Assembly: GCF_040227235.1 (NCBI RefSeq)
Contig: NZ_JBELNZ010000003.1
Coordinates: 248,001-312,000, forward strand
DNA length: 64,000 nt
From: Parafrigoribacterium_A soli
GTDB lineage: Bacteria; Actinomycetota; Actinomycetes; Actinomycetales; Microbacteriaceae
Direction of reading: 5' to 3'
Shown: positions 41,754 through 50,734 of the stretch, piece by piece
How the letters are laid out: the number at the start of each line of letters is the position of its first letter
Position numbering within the stretch: the stretch's first letter is position 1
The notes under the pieces: generated by a model
Seen by the model: the letters and a program-made list of their open reading frames with translations, nothing else
What the model was told of the DNA's origin: nothing
The model's database searches: none
Translations under genes and position numbers: made by a program

Positions 41754-42854
41754 ATGACATCCACACTCACCTCTCGGAAGCAGCGTTCTGCCGCGGCCGA
41801 GGCGCGGCAAACCGACGTGCTGACCCTCAGGCAGCGACTCAACCGCCTCGATGTCAAGGCATCCCCGTACCTCTACATCGCACCCTTCTTCATCCTGTTC
41901 GCCCTCATCGGGCTATTCCCGCTGGCCTACACCTTCGTGGTCTCGATCAACGACTGGAACCTGCTCACCGGACCCGGTGACTGGGTCGGCTTCGCCAACT
42001 ACGCGGCCGAGATGGCCGATCCGTTCTTCTGGAAGTCGCTGTTCAACACGATGAGCATCTTCCTGCTCTCGGCGATACCGCAGCTGATCGCCGCGACGTT
42101 CTTCGCGGCGATCCTCGACCAGAACATCCGAGCCAAGACCTTCTGGCGGATGAGCGTGCTGCTGCCGTACGTGGTCACTCCGGTCGCCGTGACGTTGATC
42201 TTCTCGAGCGCCTTCGATGAGAAGTACGGCCTCATCAACAACGTGCTCACGGCCTTCCACATCGACCCGGTGGCCTGGAAGACCGACGTGTTCCCCTCGC
42301 ACATTGCGATCGCCAGCATGGTCAACTGGCGGTGGACGGGCTACAACGCGCTCATCCTTCTCGCCGCGATGCAGGCCGTGCCGCGCGACGTGCACGAGTC
42401 AGCCTCGCTCGACGGAGCGGGCTCGATGCGCCGGTTCTTCTCGATCACGCTGCCGAGCATCCGGCCCACCATGATCTTCGTGATCATCACCGCGACCATC
42501 GGCGGCCTGCAGATCTTCACCGAACCCAAGCTGTTCAACGCGACGAGCGCGACGCCGGGCGGACCGCAGCGCCAGTACCAGACCACGGTGCTCTACCTCT
42601 GGGACATGGCCTTCAACCGGCAGAACTTCGGCAAGGCATCCGCCATCGCGTGGCTGCTGTTCCTGCTCATTGTCATCATCGGCGTACTCAACTTCCTGAT
42701 CTCGAAGCGCATCGCGACGACCGAGGCGAAGGTGAGTCGGCGACGGGCGTCGAAGCGGCTCGCGGCCTACGAGGCCGATCGCGCGCTGGCCGCGGGATCC
42801 ACATCCACTGTTCCCGCCGCACCGGCGGCCGACGACGCGAAGAGAGAGTCATGA
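41754..42854 (+). CDS. cebF: Carbohydrate ABC transporter permease (MalF-type)
   Basis: This 366-residue protein has six membrane helices and the EAA loop ESASLDGAGSMRRFFSITLPSIRP (split about residues 219-242), the ATPase-docking segment of CUT1 permeases. The N-terminus is long and polar as usual for MalF/CebF-like partners. Its stop overlaps the start of the second permease (ATGA). No ATP-binding gene is present; in ceb systems a shared MsiK ATPase coded elsewhere serves this role. Confidence 0.92.
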   Translation: MTSTLTSRKQRSAAAEARQTDVLTLRQRLNRLDVKASPYLYIAPFFILFALIGLFPLAYTFVVSINDWNLLTGPGDWVGFANYAAEMADPFFWKSLFNTMSIFLLSAIPQLIAATFFAAILDQNIRAKTFWRMSVLLPYVVTPVAVTLIFSSAFDEKYGLINNVLTAFHIDPVAWKTDVFPSHIAIASMVNWRWTGYNALILLAAMQAVPRDVHESASLDGAGSMRRFFSITLPSIRPTMIFVIITATIGGLQIFTEPKLFNATSATPGGPQRQYQTTVLYLWDMAFNRQNFGKASAIAWLLFLLIVIIGVLNFLISKRIATTEAKVSRRRASKRLAAYEADRALAAGSTSTVPAAPAADDAKRES

Positions 42855-43741
42855 GCGCGATCGCGACCAAGCAGGCGCCTGCCGCAACCACACAGAACAG
42901 GGCGCCGCGGCGCAGGTCGATGGGCATCGACCGTCGGCCGGGGTGGTTCACCTACGCGGTGCTGATCGTCATCTTCGTCGGTGGCGCGTATCCACTTTGG
43001 TGGTCGTACATCGCCGGCAGCAGCCCGAGCAGCGTGCTCAGCGCGCAGTGGCCGCCCATCCTGCCTGGAAGCCTGTTCTGGAAGAACGTCGCGGATGTTC
43101 TCGACACGGTGCCGTTCTGGCTCGCGCTTGGCAACTCCATCATCGTCTCCAGCGTGATCACGGTCTCCGTCGTCTTCTTCTCCACCCTCGCCGGCTACTC
43201 ATTCGCGAAGCTGAAGTTCCGCGGGCGTGAGGGCCTCATGGTCTTCGTCATCGGCACGCTTGCCGTGCCGACGCAGCTCGGCATCATCCCGCTGTTCATG
43301 CTGATGAAGCAGTTCGGCTGGACGGGAACGCTCGGCGCGGTCATCGTGCCCACGCTCGTCACCGCCTTCGGTGTGTTCTTCATGCGGCAGTACCTGCTCG
43401 ATGTCATTCCGGATGAGCTCATCGAGGCCGCGCGCATGGACGGCGCCACGATGCTGGGCACGTTCTGGCACGTCGGAGTTCCCGCCGCGAGACCCGCCAT
43501 GGCGATTCTCGCTCTGTTCACGTTCATGACGGCGTGGACCGACTATCTTTGGCCATTGCTGGTTGTGCCACAGAACCCGACGCTGCAGGTGGCCCTGAGT
43601 CAACTGCAGTCCGCGAAGTACGTGGACTACTCCATCGTGCTCGCAGGAGCCGTGATGGCGACGATTCCACTGCTGGTACTGTTCGTGCTCGCAGGTAAGC
43701 AACTCGTCTCCGGCATCATGGCCGGGGCGGTGAAAGGCTGA
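42851..43741 (+). CDS. cebG: Carbohydrate ABC transporter permease (MalG-type)
   Basis: This 296-residue CUT1 permease has about six membrane helices and the EAA motif EAARMDGATMLGTFWHVGVP near residue 200. Typical MalG features are FFSTLAGYSFAKLKFRGRE and the C-terminal GIMAGAVKG. The ATG overlaps the cebF stop, and its own stop overlaps the beta-glucosidase start (TGATG), so the operon is tightly coupled. Confidence 0.93.
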   Translation: MSAIATKQAPAATTQNRAPRRRSMGIDRRPGWFTYAVLIVIFVGGAYPLWWSYIAGSSPSSVLSAQWPPILPGSLFWKNVADVLDTVPFWLALGNSIIVSSVITVSVVFFSTLAGYSFAKLKFRGREGLMVFVIGTLAVPTQLGIIPLFMLMKQFGWTGTLGAVIVPTLVTAFGVFFMRQYLLDVIPDELIEAARMDGATMLGTFWHVGVPAARPAMAILALFTFMTAWTDYLWPLLVVPQNPTLQVALSQLQSAKYVDYSIVLAGAVMATIPLLVLFVLAGKQLVSGIMAGAVKG

Positions 43742-45177
43742 TGACCGACGTGAAAGAGGCAGGCAACGTGAACCGCACCTTCCCGAAAGACTTCCTGTTC
43801 GGTGTCGCAACGGCGGCGTACCAGATCGAGGGTGCCGCCCACGAGGATGGCCGCACCGATTCCATCTGGGACGCGTTCAGTCGCCTGCCCGGCGCCGTGG
43901 TGGGAGCAGACAGCGGCGAGGTGGCCTGCGATCACTACCACCGCTCGGCCGACGACGTGAAGCTCATGGCCGACCTGGGCATCCAGACCTACCGCTTCTC
44001 AACCTCCTGGGCTCGGGTGCGACCCGACGGCGGGGCCGTGAACGAGAAGGGTCTCGACTTCTATTCGAAGCTCGTTGACGAACTGCTCGATAACGATATC
44101 AAGCCGTGGTTGACGCTCTACCACTGGGATCTTCCGCAGGCGCTCGAGGAGCGGGGCGGCTGGACCAACCGCGAGACCGCGGAGCGCTTCACCGAGTACG
44201 CGCTCGCGGTGCACGACCGGCTCGGTGACCGGGTCGACGCGTGGACGACGCTCAACGAGCCCTGGTGCTCGTCTTTCCTCGGCTACACGGGCGGCGAGCA
44301 CGCGCCCGGGCGCCAGAACAAGCGCGACGGCATGGTCGCGGCGCACCACCTGCTGCTGGCGCACGGCCTCACGGTGAACGAACTGCGGGCGCGCGACAAC
44401 AACCTCAAGCTCGGCATCACGCTGAACCTCACGGTGGCCGACCCGCTCGATCCGACGGATGCCGGTGATGTCGAGGCAGCGAGAAAGATCGACGGCCAGT
44501 TCAACCGCTTCTTCCTCGACCCGATCTTCCGCGGAGAGTACCCGGCGGACATCCTGGAGGACCTGGCGCAGCACCACTTTGAAGACGTTGTGCAGGCGGG
44601 CGACCTGGCGATCATCTCGACGCCGATCGATGCTCTCGGCGTCAACTATTACCACGGCGAGGCGCTGAGCGCGCACCCGCCGACGGTGCCGGAGATCACC
44701 ACCGCCGCGCCGAGCGCACGGCCCAAGGCGTCGCCGTTCCCCGACACGGACGGCGTGTTCTGGCATCCGCGCGGCTACCCCGTGACGGCCATGGGCTGGG
44801 AGGTGCAGCCGGAGGGCCTCACCCGACTGCTGCGCCGGGTGAAGGATGACTACACCGGCTCGAAGGTCGACCTCTACGTGACCGAGAACGGCGCGGCCTA
44901 CAACGACGTCGTGGCCGAGGACGGAGTGGTGCACGACGAGGAGCGGGCGGAGTTCCTGCGACTGCACCTCGGCGCGATCCTCGACGCGATCGACCAGGGC
45001 GTCGACGTCAAGGGCTATTTCTACTGGTCGCTCATGGACAATTTTGAGTGGGCCTGGGGCTACGCGAAACGCTTCGGCCTCGTTAGGGTCGACTACGACA
45101 GCCAGGTGCGCACGGTCAAGGAGAGCGGCCGTGAGTACGCGAGGATCATCGCGAACCGAAGCGAGGCTACGTCCTAA
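43741..45177 (+). CDS. bglC: GH1 beta-glucosidase
   Basis: This 478-residue cytoplasmic glycoside hydrolase of family 1 has FPKDFLFGVATAAYQIEGA (14-32), acid/base Glu173 in TLNEPW, substrate tryptophans in YHWDLPQAL, and nucleophile Glu382 in YVTENGAAY. It would hydrolyse cellobiose or other beta-glucosides taken up by the adjacent transporter, giving glucose. No signal peptide is seen. The placement after cebEFG matches bglC of Streptomyces. Confidence 0.95.
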   Translation: MTDVKEAGNVNRTFPKDFLFGVATAAYQIEGAAHEDGRTDSIWDAFSRLPGAVVGADSGEVACDHYHRSADDVKLMADLGIQTYRFSTSWARVRPDGGAVNEKGLDFYSKLVDELLDNDIKPWLTLYHWDLPQALEERGGWTNRETAERFTEYALAVHDRLGDRVDAWTTLNEPWCSSFLGYTGGEHAPGRQNKRDGMVAAHHLLLAHGLTVNELRARDNNLKLGITLNLTVADPLDPTDAGDVEAARKIDGQFNRFFLDPIFRGEYPADILEDLAQHHFEDVVQAGDLAIISTPIDALGVNYYHGEALSAHPPTVPEITTAAPSARPKASPFPDTDGVFWHPRGYPVTAMGWEVQPEGLTRLLRRVKDDYTGSKVDLYVTENGAAYNDVVAEDGVVHDEERAEFLRLHLGAILDAIDQGVDVKGYFYWSLMDNFEWAWGYAKRFGLVRVDYDSQVRTVKESGREYARIIANRSEATS

Positions 45178-45180
45178 GCT

Positions 45181-46224
45181 GTGGTGTTCGAGGTAACGCA
45201 GCCCGAGGAGGCGAAACTGGCCGTGACGTCCGCCCCCACGCTCGAGATGGTCGCCGCCCGCGCGGGAGTGTCGCGCTCGACGGTCTCGCGCGTCGTCAAC
45301 TCCTCCCCGCAGGTCACGGCGGATGTCGTGGCGATTGTCAACGCGGCGATCGCCGAACTCGGCTACGTTCCCAATCGCGCCGCGAGGTCGCTCGCAAGCC
45401 GGCGCACCTACGCGATCGCCCTGGTGATCCCCGAGAACACCGCCAAGTTCTTCTCGGACCCCTACTTCGCGGCCGTGATCCAGGGGGCAGCCAATTTTCT
45501 TGGTGCGAGCGACTACGTGCTCAACCTCCTCATCGGTTCTCCCGGTGACGAACTGAAGACGCTGCGCTACGTCGAGCGGGGCAACGTCGACGGTGCGCTC
45601 GTGCTCTCCCACCACAGTGATGATGGCTCATACCTGAAGCTCGGCAGCTCGATGCCGGTGGTCTTCGGTGGCCGGCCGGCCGGGTCTGACAGCGATGAGG
45701 CGTATTACGTCGACATCGACAATGTCGAGGCTGGCACGATGGCCACGCGCCACCTCATCGAGCGGGGCCGCAGCCGAATAGCGACCATCGCCGGGCCGCA
45801 AGACATGTCCGCTGGAACAGACCGCATCGCCGGGTGGCGCTCGGCGCTGACCGGCGCGAAGCTGACCCCCGGTCCGATCGAATACGGCGACTTCACACCC
45901 GTCGGCGGTGCCGATGCCATGCGCCGCCTGCTGCAGCAGCATGCTTCGTTCGATGGGCTGTTCGTCGCCTCCGCCCAGATGGCATCCGGAGCACTCGGCG
46001 TGCTTCGCGAGGCGGGGCTCTCGGTTCCGGCGGATGTGGGCGTCACGACAGTCGACAACGATTATTTCGCGATCAACGCCATTCCGCCGCTCACGACGAT
46101 CGAGCAGCCGACCCAGCAACAGGGCGCGAAGATGGCCGAAATGCTCCTCGATATCATCGAGGGCCGCCCGGTTGACAGGCACGCCACTATCGCGACCACG
46201 CTCGTCATTCGCGACTCCGCCTAG
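45181..46224 (+). CDS. cebR: LacI family repressor, CebR-like
   Basis: This protein of about 347 residues has a LacI helix-turn-helix (20-40: TLEMVAARAGVSRSTVSRVV), a standard hinge (NRAARSLASRRT) and a periplasmic-binding-protein-like sensor domain. It ends the ceb operon, and the promoter has three CebR-type palindromes, so it very likely represses the operon until cellobiose binds. The GTG at 45181 is three bases after the bglC stop but lacks a close ribosome site; a GTG at 45223 with GAGGAGG upstream is a good alternative. Confidence 0.9.
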   Translation: MVFEVTQPEEAKLAVTSAPTLEMVAARAGVSRSTVSRVVNSSPQVTADVVAIVNAAIAELGYVPNRAARSLASRRTYAIALVIPENTAKFFSDPYFAAVIQGAANFLGASDYVLNLLIGSPGDELKTLRYVERGNVDGALVLSHHSDDGSYLKLGSSMPVVFGGRPAGSDSDEAYYVDIDNVEAGTMATRHLIERGRSRIATIAGPQDMSAGTDRIAGWRSALTGAKLTPGPIEYGDFTPVGGADAMRRLLQQHASFDGLFVASAQMASGALGVLREAGLSVPADVGVTTVDNDYFAINAIPPLTTIEQPTQQQGAKMAEMLLDIIEGRPVDRHATIATTLVIRDSA

Positions 46225-46285
46225 CATCGAGCGGCACTCGGTCGGCGCGACACGTACACTGGGGGCAACCCGGAGCTATTACAAA

Positions 46286-46321
46286 CGTTGTCGTCTCGTT
46301 AGTGTCTAGTAAGCGACAACG
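46286..46321. promoter_or_regulatory. Inverted repeat upstream of second LacI gene
   Basis: CGTTGTCG (46286-46293) and CGACAACG (46314-46321) are perfect 8-bp inverted arms 20 bp apart, in the 130-bp gap before the LacI paralogue. They differ from the CebR palindrome. They may be its own operator pair or a hairpin. Confidence 0.45.
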
Positions 46322-46354
46322 ACGCGCAGCAGCAATAGAGGGGAACGGCCAGAG

Positions 46355-47434
46355 ATGCGAAACTTTTTTCGCGCCGGGGGAAGATCACGCCCAGCATCGG
46401 CCGCGCGGGGCGATCAACGGGATCAGCGCACTGTGGATCCCACGGCGACGCTCGAGATGGTCGCCGAACGCGCGGGCGTCTCCCGCTCGACCGTGGCGCA
46501 GGTGCTCGATGCCTCCGGCGAGGTGCCGGCGGTCGTCGTCGATCGCGTGACCGCCGCGATAGCCGAACTCGGCTACGTTCCCGACCGTGGGCGCAGTGTC
46601 AGCGGCAAGCGGCGCAGCTACTCGATCGCCCTGGTCATCCCGGAGACGGCGAGCAAGTTCTTCGCGGACTCGTACTTCCCCGCTGTCATCCAGGGCGCCG
46701 CCGCCTTTCTTGAAGACACCGACTACGTGCTCAACCTTCTGATCGGTTCGCCGGCCGAGTCCGAGAAGACCATGCGCTATCTGCAGGATGGCAACGTGGA
46801 TGGCGTGCTCGTGATCTCCCACCATTCGGATGACAGCTCGTACCTGCTGCTCAGCAAGTCCGTGCCGGTGGTCTTTGCCGGTCGCCCGACCGGCATCGAC
46901 AGCGACGAGGCCTGCTACATCAACGTCGACAACGTCGGCGCTGGCGCGACGGCCACCCGCCACCTCATCGAACGCGGCCATACGCGCATCGCCACCATCG
47001 CTGGCCCGCAAAACATGGTGGCAGCGGTCGACCGTGTCACCGGCTGGAGAACCGCGCTCGAGACCGCCGGCCTCACGCCCGGCCCCATCGAATCCGCGGA
47101 CTTCACCCCCGTGGGCGGCGTGTATGCGATGCGGCGCCTCCTGAAGCAGGAGGTGCCGTTCGACGGTATCTTCATCGCGTCGTCGCAGATGGCGTCGGGC
47201 GCCCTGACCGTGCTGCGGGACGCCGGACTGAACGTTCCGACCGACGTCGGCATCACCACCGTCGACAACGATCAGTTCGCCATCAACGCCGAACCACCGC
47301 TGACCACGATGGAACAGCCCACCACCCTCCACGGCGCGCGGATTGCCGAGATGCTCATCGACGTCATCGAAGGGCGCGACGTCGACAAGCAGGCGACGAT
47401 CGCCACGACGCTCATCGTTCGCGACTCGGCCTAG
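46355..47434 (+). CDS. LacI family regulator, diverged tandem paralogue of CebR-like protein
   Basis: This 359-residue protein follows the CebR-like gene and is clearly its paralogue through the sensor domain (IALVIPETASKFFADSYF, FTPVGG, MEQP and IATTLIVRDSA all have close counterparts). The DNA-binding part differs: the recognition helix reads SRSTVAQVLD instead of SRSTVSRVVN, and the hinge is DRGRSVSGKRR. Specificity for another operator is therefore likely. The N-terminus from 46355 is about 30 residues longer than usual; a GTG at 46432 would give a more typical start. Its stop overlaps that of the convergent exporter gene. Confidence 0.88.
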   Translation: MRNFFRAGGRSRPASAARGDQRDQRTVDPTATLEMVAERAGVSRSTVAQVLDASGEVPAVVVDRVTAAIAELGYVPDRGRSVSGKRRSYSIALVIPETASKFFADSYFPAVIQGAAAFLEDTDYVLNLLIGSPAESEKTMRYLQDGNVDGVLVISHHSDDSSYLLLSKSVPVVFAGRPTGIDSDEACYINVDNVGAGATATRHLIERGHTRIATIAGPQNMVAAVDRVTGWRTALETAGLTPGPIESADFTPVGGVYAMRRLLKQEVPFDGIFIASSQMASGALTVLRDAGLNVPTDVGITTVDNDQFAINAEPPLTTMEQPTTLHGARIAEMLIDVIEGRDVDKQATIATTLIVRDSA

Positions 47435-48765
47435 CCGAACTGGCCGCGCGGCTCGATGCTCATGAGCCTCGAGTGCCTGCGCAACCTGAAGCGCAGCGAC
47501 AGCCGGCCGGATCGGGCGAGCAGTACCGCGACGACGATGGCGGCCAGACACGGCACGACACCCGAGATCGCCATGGCGCCGCGCGCTCCGACGACCTCGG
47601 CCAGCCATCCCATCACGGGACTCCCGAGCGCCTGACCTCCGACCGCGACCATCGAGTACAGCGCCATGACGCGACCACGGATTATGCGGTTGGACGACAG
47701 TTGCACTACCGCCTCCGCCGTGGTCGAGAACAGCATGCGCATGAACCCGATGCTGGCGAGTGCCACGAGGAAGACGCTCAGGACGGGCGCGATGCCCGTG
47801 AGGATCAGGGTCAGCCCAAACAGCCCGGCCGAGAAGACGATGAAGCGCAGCCGGAAGGTGATGCGCCTGGTCGAGGCGACCGCGCCGACGAGCGCACCGA
47901 CCGCCGCGGCCGAACTGTAGAGACCGTATCCGGCAGCACCCGAGTGGAAGACGCTATCGGCGAAGGCCACGAGCAGCACCGGCAGGTTCATGCCGAAGGT
48001 GTAGACGAAGGCGAGCATGACCATCGGCCAGAAGATCGACGGCTTCGAGCGGACATACCGCAGCGCCTCGCGGATCTGCCCCTTCGCCTGCTGAACCACG
48101 AGGGATGGCAGCAGCTCCGACTTGCGCATCGCGAGCAGCGCAACGATCACGAGACATCCGGCGAGCGAATTGATGCCGATCGCCCAGCCGGCACCCACGA
48201 GCGCGAGCATGACGCCGCTGATGGCTGGGCCGAGCAATCCGCCGAGGTGCCAGATCGAGGCGTTCACGCTGATGGCGTTGCTGAGGTGCCGCTGGCCCAC
48301 CATCTCGTTGACGAAGACCTTCTTCGCGGGCTGATCGACGACATCTACGAAGCCCAGGAGGCACGCGGTGAGGTAGACCTGCCAGACCTGCACGACGCCC
48401 GTGAACACGAGGGCCGCGAGCACGCCGCACAGGATGACGCCGATCGTCTGCGTGGTGATCATGGTCGGGCGCTTCTTGAAGCGATCGGTGATGACGCCGC
48501 CGAATGGACCGAACAGCAGCATCGGGCCGAACTGCAGAGCTGCGGTGATGCCGACCGCGGTGACGCTCCCGGTGAGCTCGAAGACGAGCCAGTCGATCGC
48601 GATGCGCTGCATCCACACCGAGGTGTACGAGATCGACTGCGACATCGCGTACAGGCGGTAGTTGTGGATGCGCAGGGAAATGAAGGAGTCGCGCCAGCGC
48701 GGCGGCTTCAGCAGAACAGGAATCGGCGCCGTCGCGGTGTCTGCGTCAGCAGCGTCTGGAGCCAT
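47431..48765 (-). CDS. MFS exporter of the EntS-like (MFS_3) group
   Basis: This protein of about 444 residues has twelve membrane helices. RDSFISLRIHNYRLYAMSQSIS at the start, motif A-like GGVITDRFKKRP, DVVDQPAKKVFVNEMV and FSTTAEAVVQLSSNRIIRGRVMALYSM are typical of EntS/arabinose-efflux-like permeases. These often export siderophores or small drugs. The ATG at 48765 is preferred over the GTG just before it. It overlaps the LacI gene stop by four bases in convergent orientation. Substrate unknown. Confidence 0.88.
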   Translation of the reverse strand: MAPDAADADTATAPIPVLLKPPRWRDSFISLRIHNYRLYAMSQSISYTSVWMQRIAIDWLVFELTGSVTAVGITAALQFGPMLLFGPFGGVITDRFKKRPTMITTQTIGVILCGVLAALVFTGVVQVWQVYLTACLLGFVDVVDQPAKKVFVNEMVGQRHLSNAISVNASIWHLGGLLGPAISGVMLALVGAGWAIGINSLAGCLVIVALLAMRKSELLPSLVVQQAKGQIREALRYVRSKPSIFWPMVMLAFVYTFGMNLPVLLVAFADSVFHSGAAGYGLYSSAAAVGALVGAVASTRRITFRLRFIVFSAGLFGLTLILTGIAPVLSVFLVALASIGFMRMLFSTTAEAVVQLSSNRIIRGRVMALYSMVAVGGQALGSPVMGWLAEVVGARGAMAISGVVPCLAAIVVAVLLARSGRLSLRFRLRRHSRLMSIEPRGQFG

Positions 48766-48898
48766 CACTCAACCGTAGAACGGCCGCGCCCATTCGACAG
48801 CATTATCTGGGCTATAAGTCGCATTACATCCCGCAATACCCCGCTGCGTGAGGTCTGGCCATCTGCTGTTCCACAGGTGCCGGAAGAACCCCCGGACT

Positions 48899-49279
48899 TC
48901 AGCGGGAGAGGTAGCCACCCTTTTCCAGGCCTGCCTCGATCTCGAAGCGATTCTTGAGCGGATTGCGGCCGGCGACGAAGTACAGCAGCGGCAGGAGCAT
49001 GCCGTAGCGCGCCCACTGCGACTTGTGCACCGCCTCGTGCTCGAGCACGTCATCCGTGACGTTGTCGTCGGTGAGGTAGGTACCTCCGACGCAGGAGCCG
49101 CCCCGACCGAACGCCCACTTCGGCATCCCGCGGAACACGACGAGGCCGTTCCGGCGCTCGATGTGGCCGGTGCTCCAGATGAAACCCCAGGCCATCCCGA
49201 CCGCGGTGGCGTAGGTGTAGCCCGCCCTGCTGATCGGGGAGTCGAGCAGAACGGTCTTGGTCACACGGGCGGCAGTCAT
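48899..49279 (-). CDS. Small protein with HEAVH zinc-like motif
   Basis: This 126-residue protein has one hydrophobic segment (about 20-35, ATAVGMAWGFIWSTG). A HExxH-type sequence, VLEHEAVHKSQWARYG, lies near residue 80, followed by GMLLPLLYFVAGRNPLKNRFEIEAGLEKGG. The motif and downstream Glu-rich helix recall minimal zincin-like proteins, but the family is uncharacterised to my knowledge. Note that Fe-S annotations sometimes given to such proteins find no cysteine cluster here (only one Cys). It is divergent from the RidA-like gene. Confidence 0.75.
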   Translation of the reverse strand: MTAARVTKTVLLDSPISRAGYTYATAVGMAWGFIWSTGHIERRNGLVVFRGMPKWAFGRGGSCVGGTYLTDDNVTDDVLEHEAVHKSQWARYGMLLPLLYFVAGRNPLKNRFEIEAGLEKGGYLSR

Positions 49280-49381
49280 GGTCTTCCTACCGTAACGAAA
49301 CGGGCGACTCGGCGTTCAGACAGCGGACTGGATACGATGATGGCAGCTTCACCTCCCCGCACCAGTGTCGATCGGAGAGCA

Positions 49382-49777
49382 ATGTCAGCACCACGATTCC
49401 TCAACCCCGCCTCGCTTCACGCGCCGTCCGGCTACAGCCACGTCGCGGAGACCTCCGGCGGCAGAACGATCTACCTCTCTGGGCAGGTGGCGCTGTCTCC
49501 CGAGGGCGAGATCGTGGGGCGGAACGACACGAGAGCCCAGGCCCATCAGGTCTTCACCAACCTCTCCAACGCCCTCGCGGCCGTGGGAGCCACCTTCGAG
49601 GACGTCGTCAAGCTCACCTACTTCATGATCGACATGGCCGACTTTCCGGCCGTGCGCGAGGTGCGCGACAGCTTCGTGAACACCGCGCAACCGCCGGCCA
49701 GCTCCGCCGTTCAGGTGAGCGGACTCGTCTTCGACTGGATCCGGCTCGAGGTGGAGGCGGTCGCGGTCATCGACTGA
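49382..49777 (+). CDS. RidA (YjgF/YER057c/UK114) family protein lacking the catalytic arginine
   Basis: This 131-residue protein has the RidA pattern YLSGQVALSPEGEIVG, QVFTNLSNALAAVGATFEDVVKLTYFM and an RLEVEAVAV end. True RidA deaminases have PARS with the arginine that binds the imine/enamine carboxylate; here the place reads PASSAVQV, so the arginine is missing. It therefore belongs to one of the Rid subgroups of unclear activity. The ATG at 49382 follows GGAGAG closely. Confidence 0.9.
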   Translation: MSAPRFLNPASLHAPSGYSHVAETSGGRTIYLSGQVALSPEGEIVGRNDTRAQAHQVFTNLSNALAAVGATFEDVVKLTYFMIDMADFPAVREVRDSFVNTAQPPASSAVQVSGLVFDWIRLEVEAVAVID

Positions 49778-49780
49778 CAC

Positions 49781-50632
49781 TCACTGGAAGTCGACGCCCG
49801 CCTTGGCGAGGCGCTTCTGGATGACGGCCATCGCATCCGGGCTCTGGTCAACGAGCACGAAACGGCGCCCGAGCGCGGCCGCGACGACCCCGGTCGTACC
49901 CGAGCCCGCGAAGAAGTCGAGCACCCAGTCGCCCTCACGGCTCGAGGCCTGCACGATGCGGCGCAGGATCCCCTGCGGCTTTTGCGTCGGGTAGCCGGTC
50001 TTCTCCTTGCCCGTCGGGGAGACGATCGTGTGCCACCACACATCCGTCGGCAGCTTGCCGCGCGCGGCCTTCTCCGGCGTGACGAGGCCCGGCGCCATGT
50101 ACGGCTCGCGGTCGACCTCCTCGGAGTTGAAGTAGTAGCCGCTCGGGTTTTTCACGTAGACGAGGATCGTGTCGTGCTTTGCCGGCCACCTGCTCTTGGA
50201 CTTCCCGCCATAGTCGTAGGCCCAGATGATCTCGTTGAGAAAACTCTCCCGGCCGAAAAGCGCGTCGAGCAGCACCTTCGCGTAGTGCGCCTCGCGGTAG
50301 TCGAGGTGCAGGTAGAGCGTGCCGTCGTCGGCGAGCAGCCGCCAGGCCTCGGCCAACCGCGGTTCGAGAAAGGTCCAGTAGTCGTCGAAGCTGTCGTCGT
50401 AGCTCATCAGGTCGCCGCGGATGCGCTCGTAGAGTTCTCCCTTGAACCCCTTGATCGTTCCGGATGCGCTGCGCACGCTCGTCGTGGACTGCCTCGCCTG
50501 GCTGCGGCCGGTATTGAACGGCGGATCGAGGTAGACGAGGGTGAACGAGGCACTGGGCAGCCCGGCGATCACCTTGAGATTGTCACCCTGGATGACTCGG
50601 TCGGCTCCTGTGGGCGACCAGTCTGTGGGCAT
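49781..50632 (-). CDS. Orphan DNA (adenine-N6 or cytosine-N4) methyltransferase
   Basis: This 283-residue protein starts at an ATG (50632). The catalytic motif IV LVYLDPPFNTG (32-42) comes before the SAM-binding motif I DFFAGSGTTG (239-248), the order of beta-class methyltransferases, with KTGYPTQKP (211-219) between. This layout is that of type III Mod and YhdJ-like enzymes that methylate A-N6 or C-N4 in short DNA sites. No restriction subunit or specificity gene lies next to it, so it is either solitary/regulatory or the remnant of a restriction system. Its leader abuts a 24-bp inverted repeat. Confidence 0.9.
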   Translation of the reverse strand: MPTDWSPTGADRVIQGDNLKVIAGLPSASFTLVYLDPPFNTGRSQARQSTTSVRSASGTIKGFKGELYERIRGDLMSYDDSFDDYWTFLEPRLAEAWRLLADDGTLYLHLDYREAHYAKVLLDALFGRESFLNEIIWAYDYGGKSKSRWPAKHDTILVYVKNPSGYYFNSEEVDREPYMAPGLVTPEKAARGKLPTDVWWHTIVSPTGKEKTGYPTQKPQGILRRIVQASSREGDWVLDFFAGSGTTGVVAAALGRRFVLVDQSPDAMAVIQKRLAKAGVDFQ

Positions 50633-50658
50633 AGGGCCATTGTCCCATCCCCGAGGTT

Positions 50659-50734
50659 GTCGTCGGACATCGAGCCGAAGGCTCCGCCCATAGAGGCCCA
50701 CCACGCCCCCGCCTTCGGCTCGATGTCCGACGAC
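50659..50734. repeat. 24-bp perfect inverted repeat
   Basis: The 24 bases at 50659-50682 (beginning GTCGTCGGACATCGAGCC) are the exact reverse complement of 50711-50734, with 28 bp between. A 13-bp direct repeat (TCCGCCCATAGAG at 50683, TCCGCCCGTAGAG at 50746) follows one arm and lies beyond the other. It fills most of the gap between the methyltransferase and the next gene. It could be a small mobile element, a recombination site or a hairpin. Confidence 0.85.

Noticed and set aside
43999..45615. 538-codon minus-strand frame opposite the beta-glucosidase and LacI genes
   Set aside because: It spans two real genes on the other strand and lacks any domain pattern.
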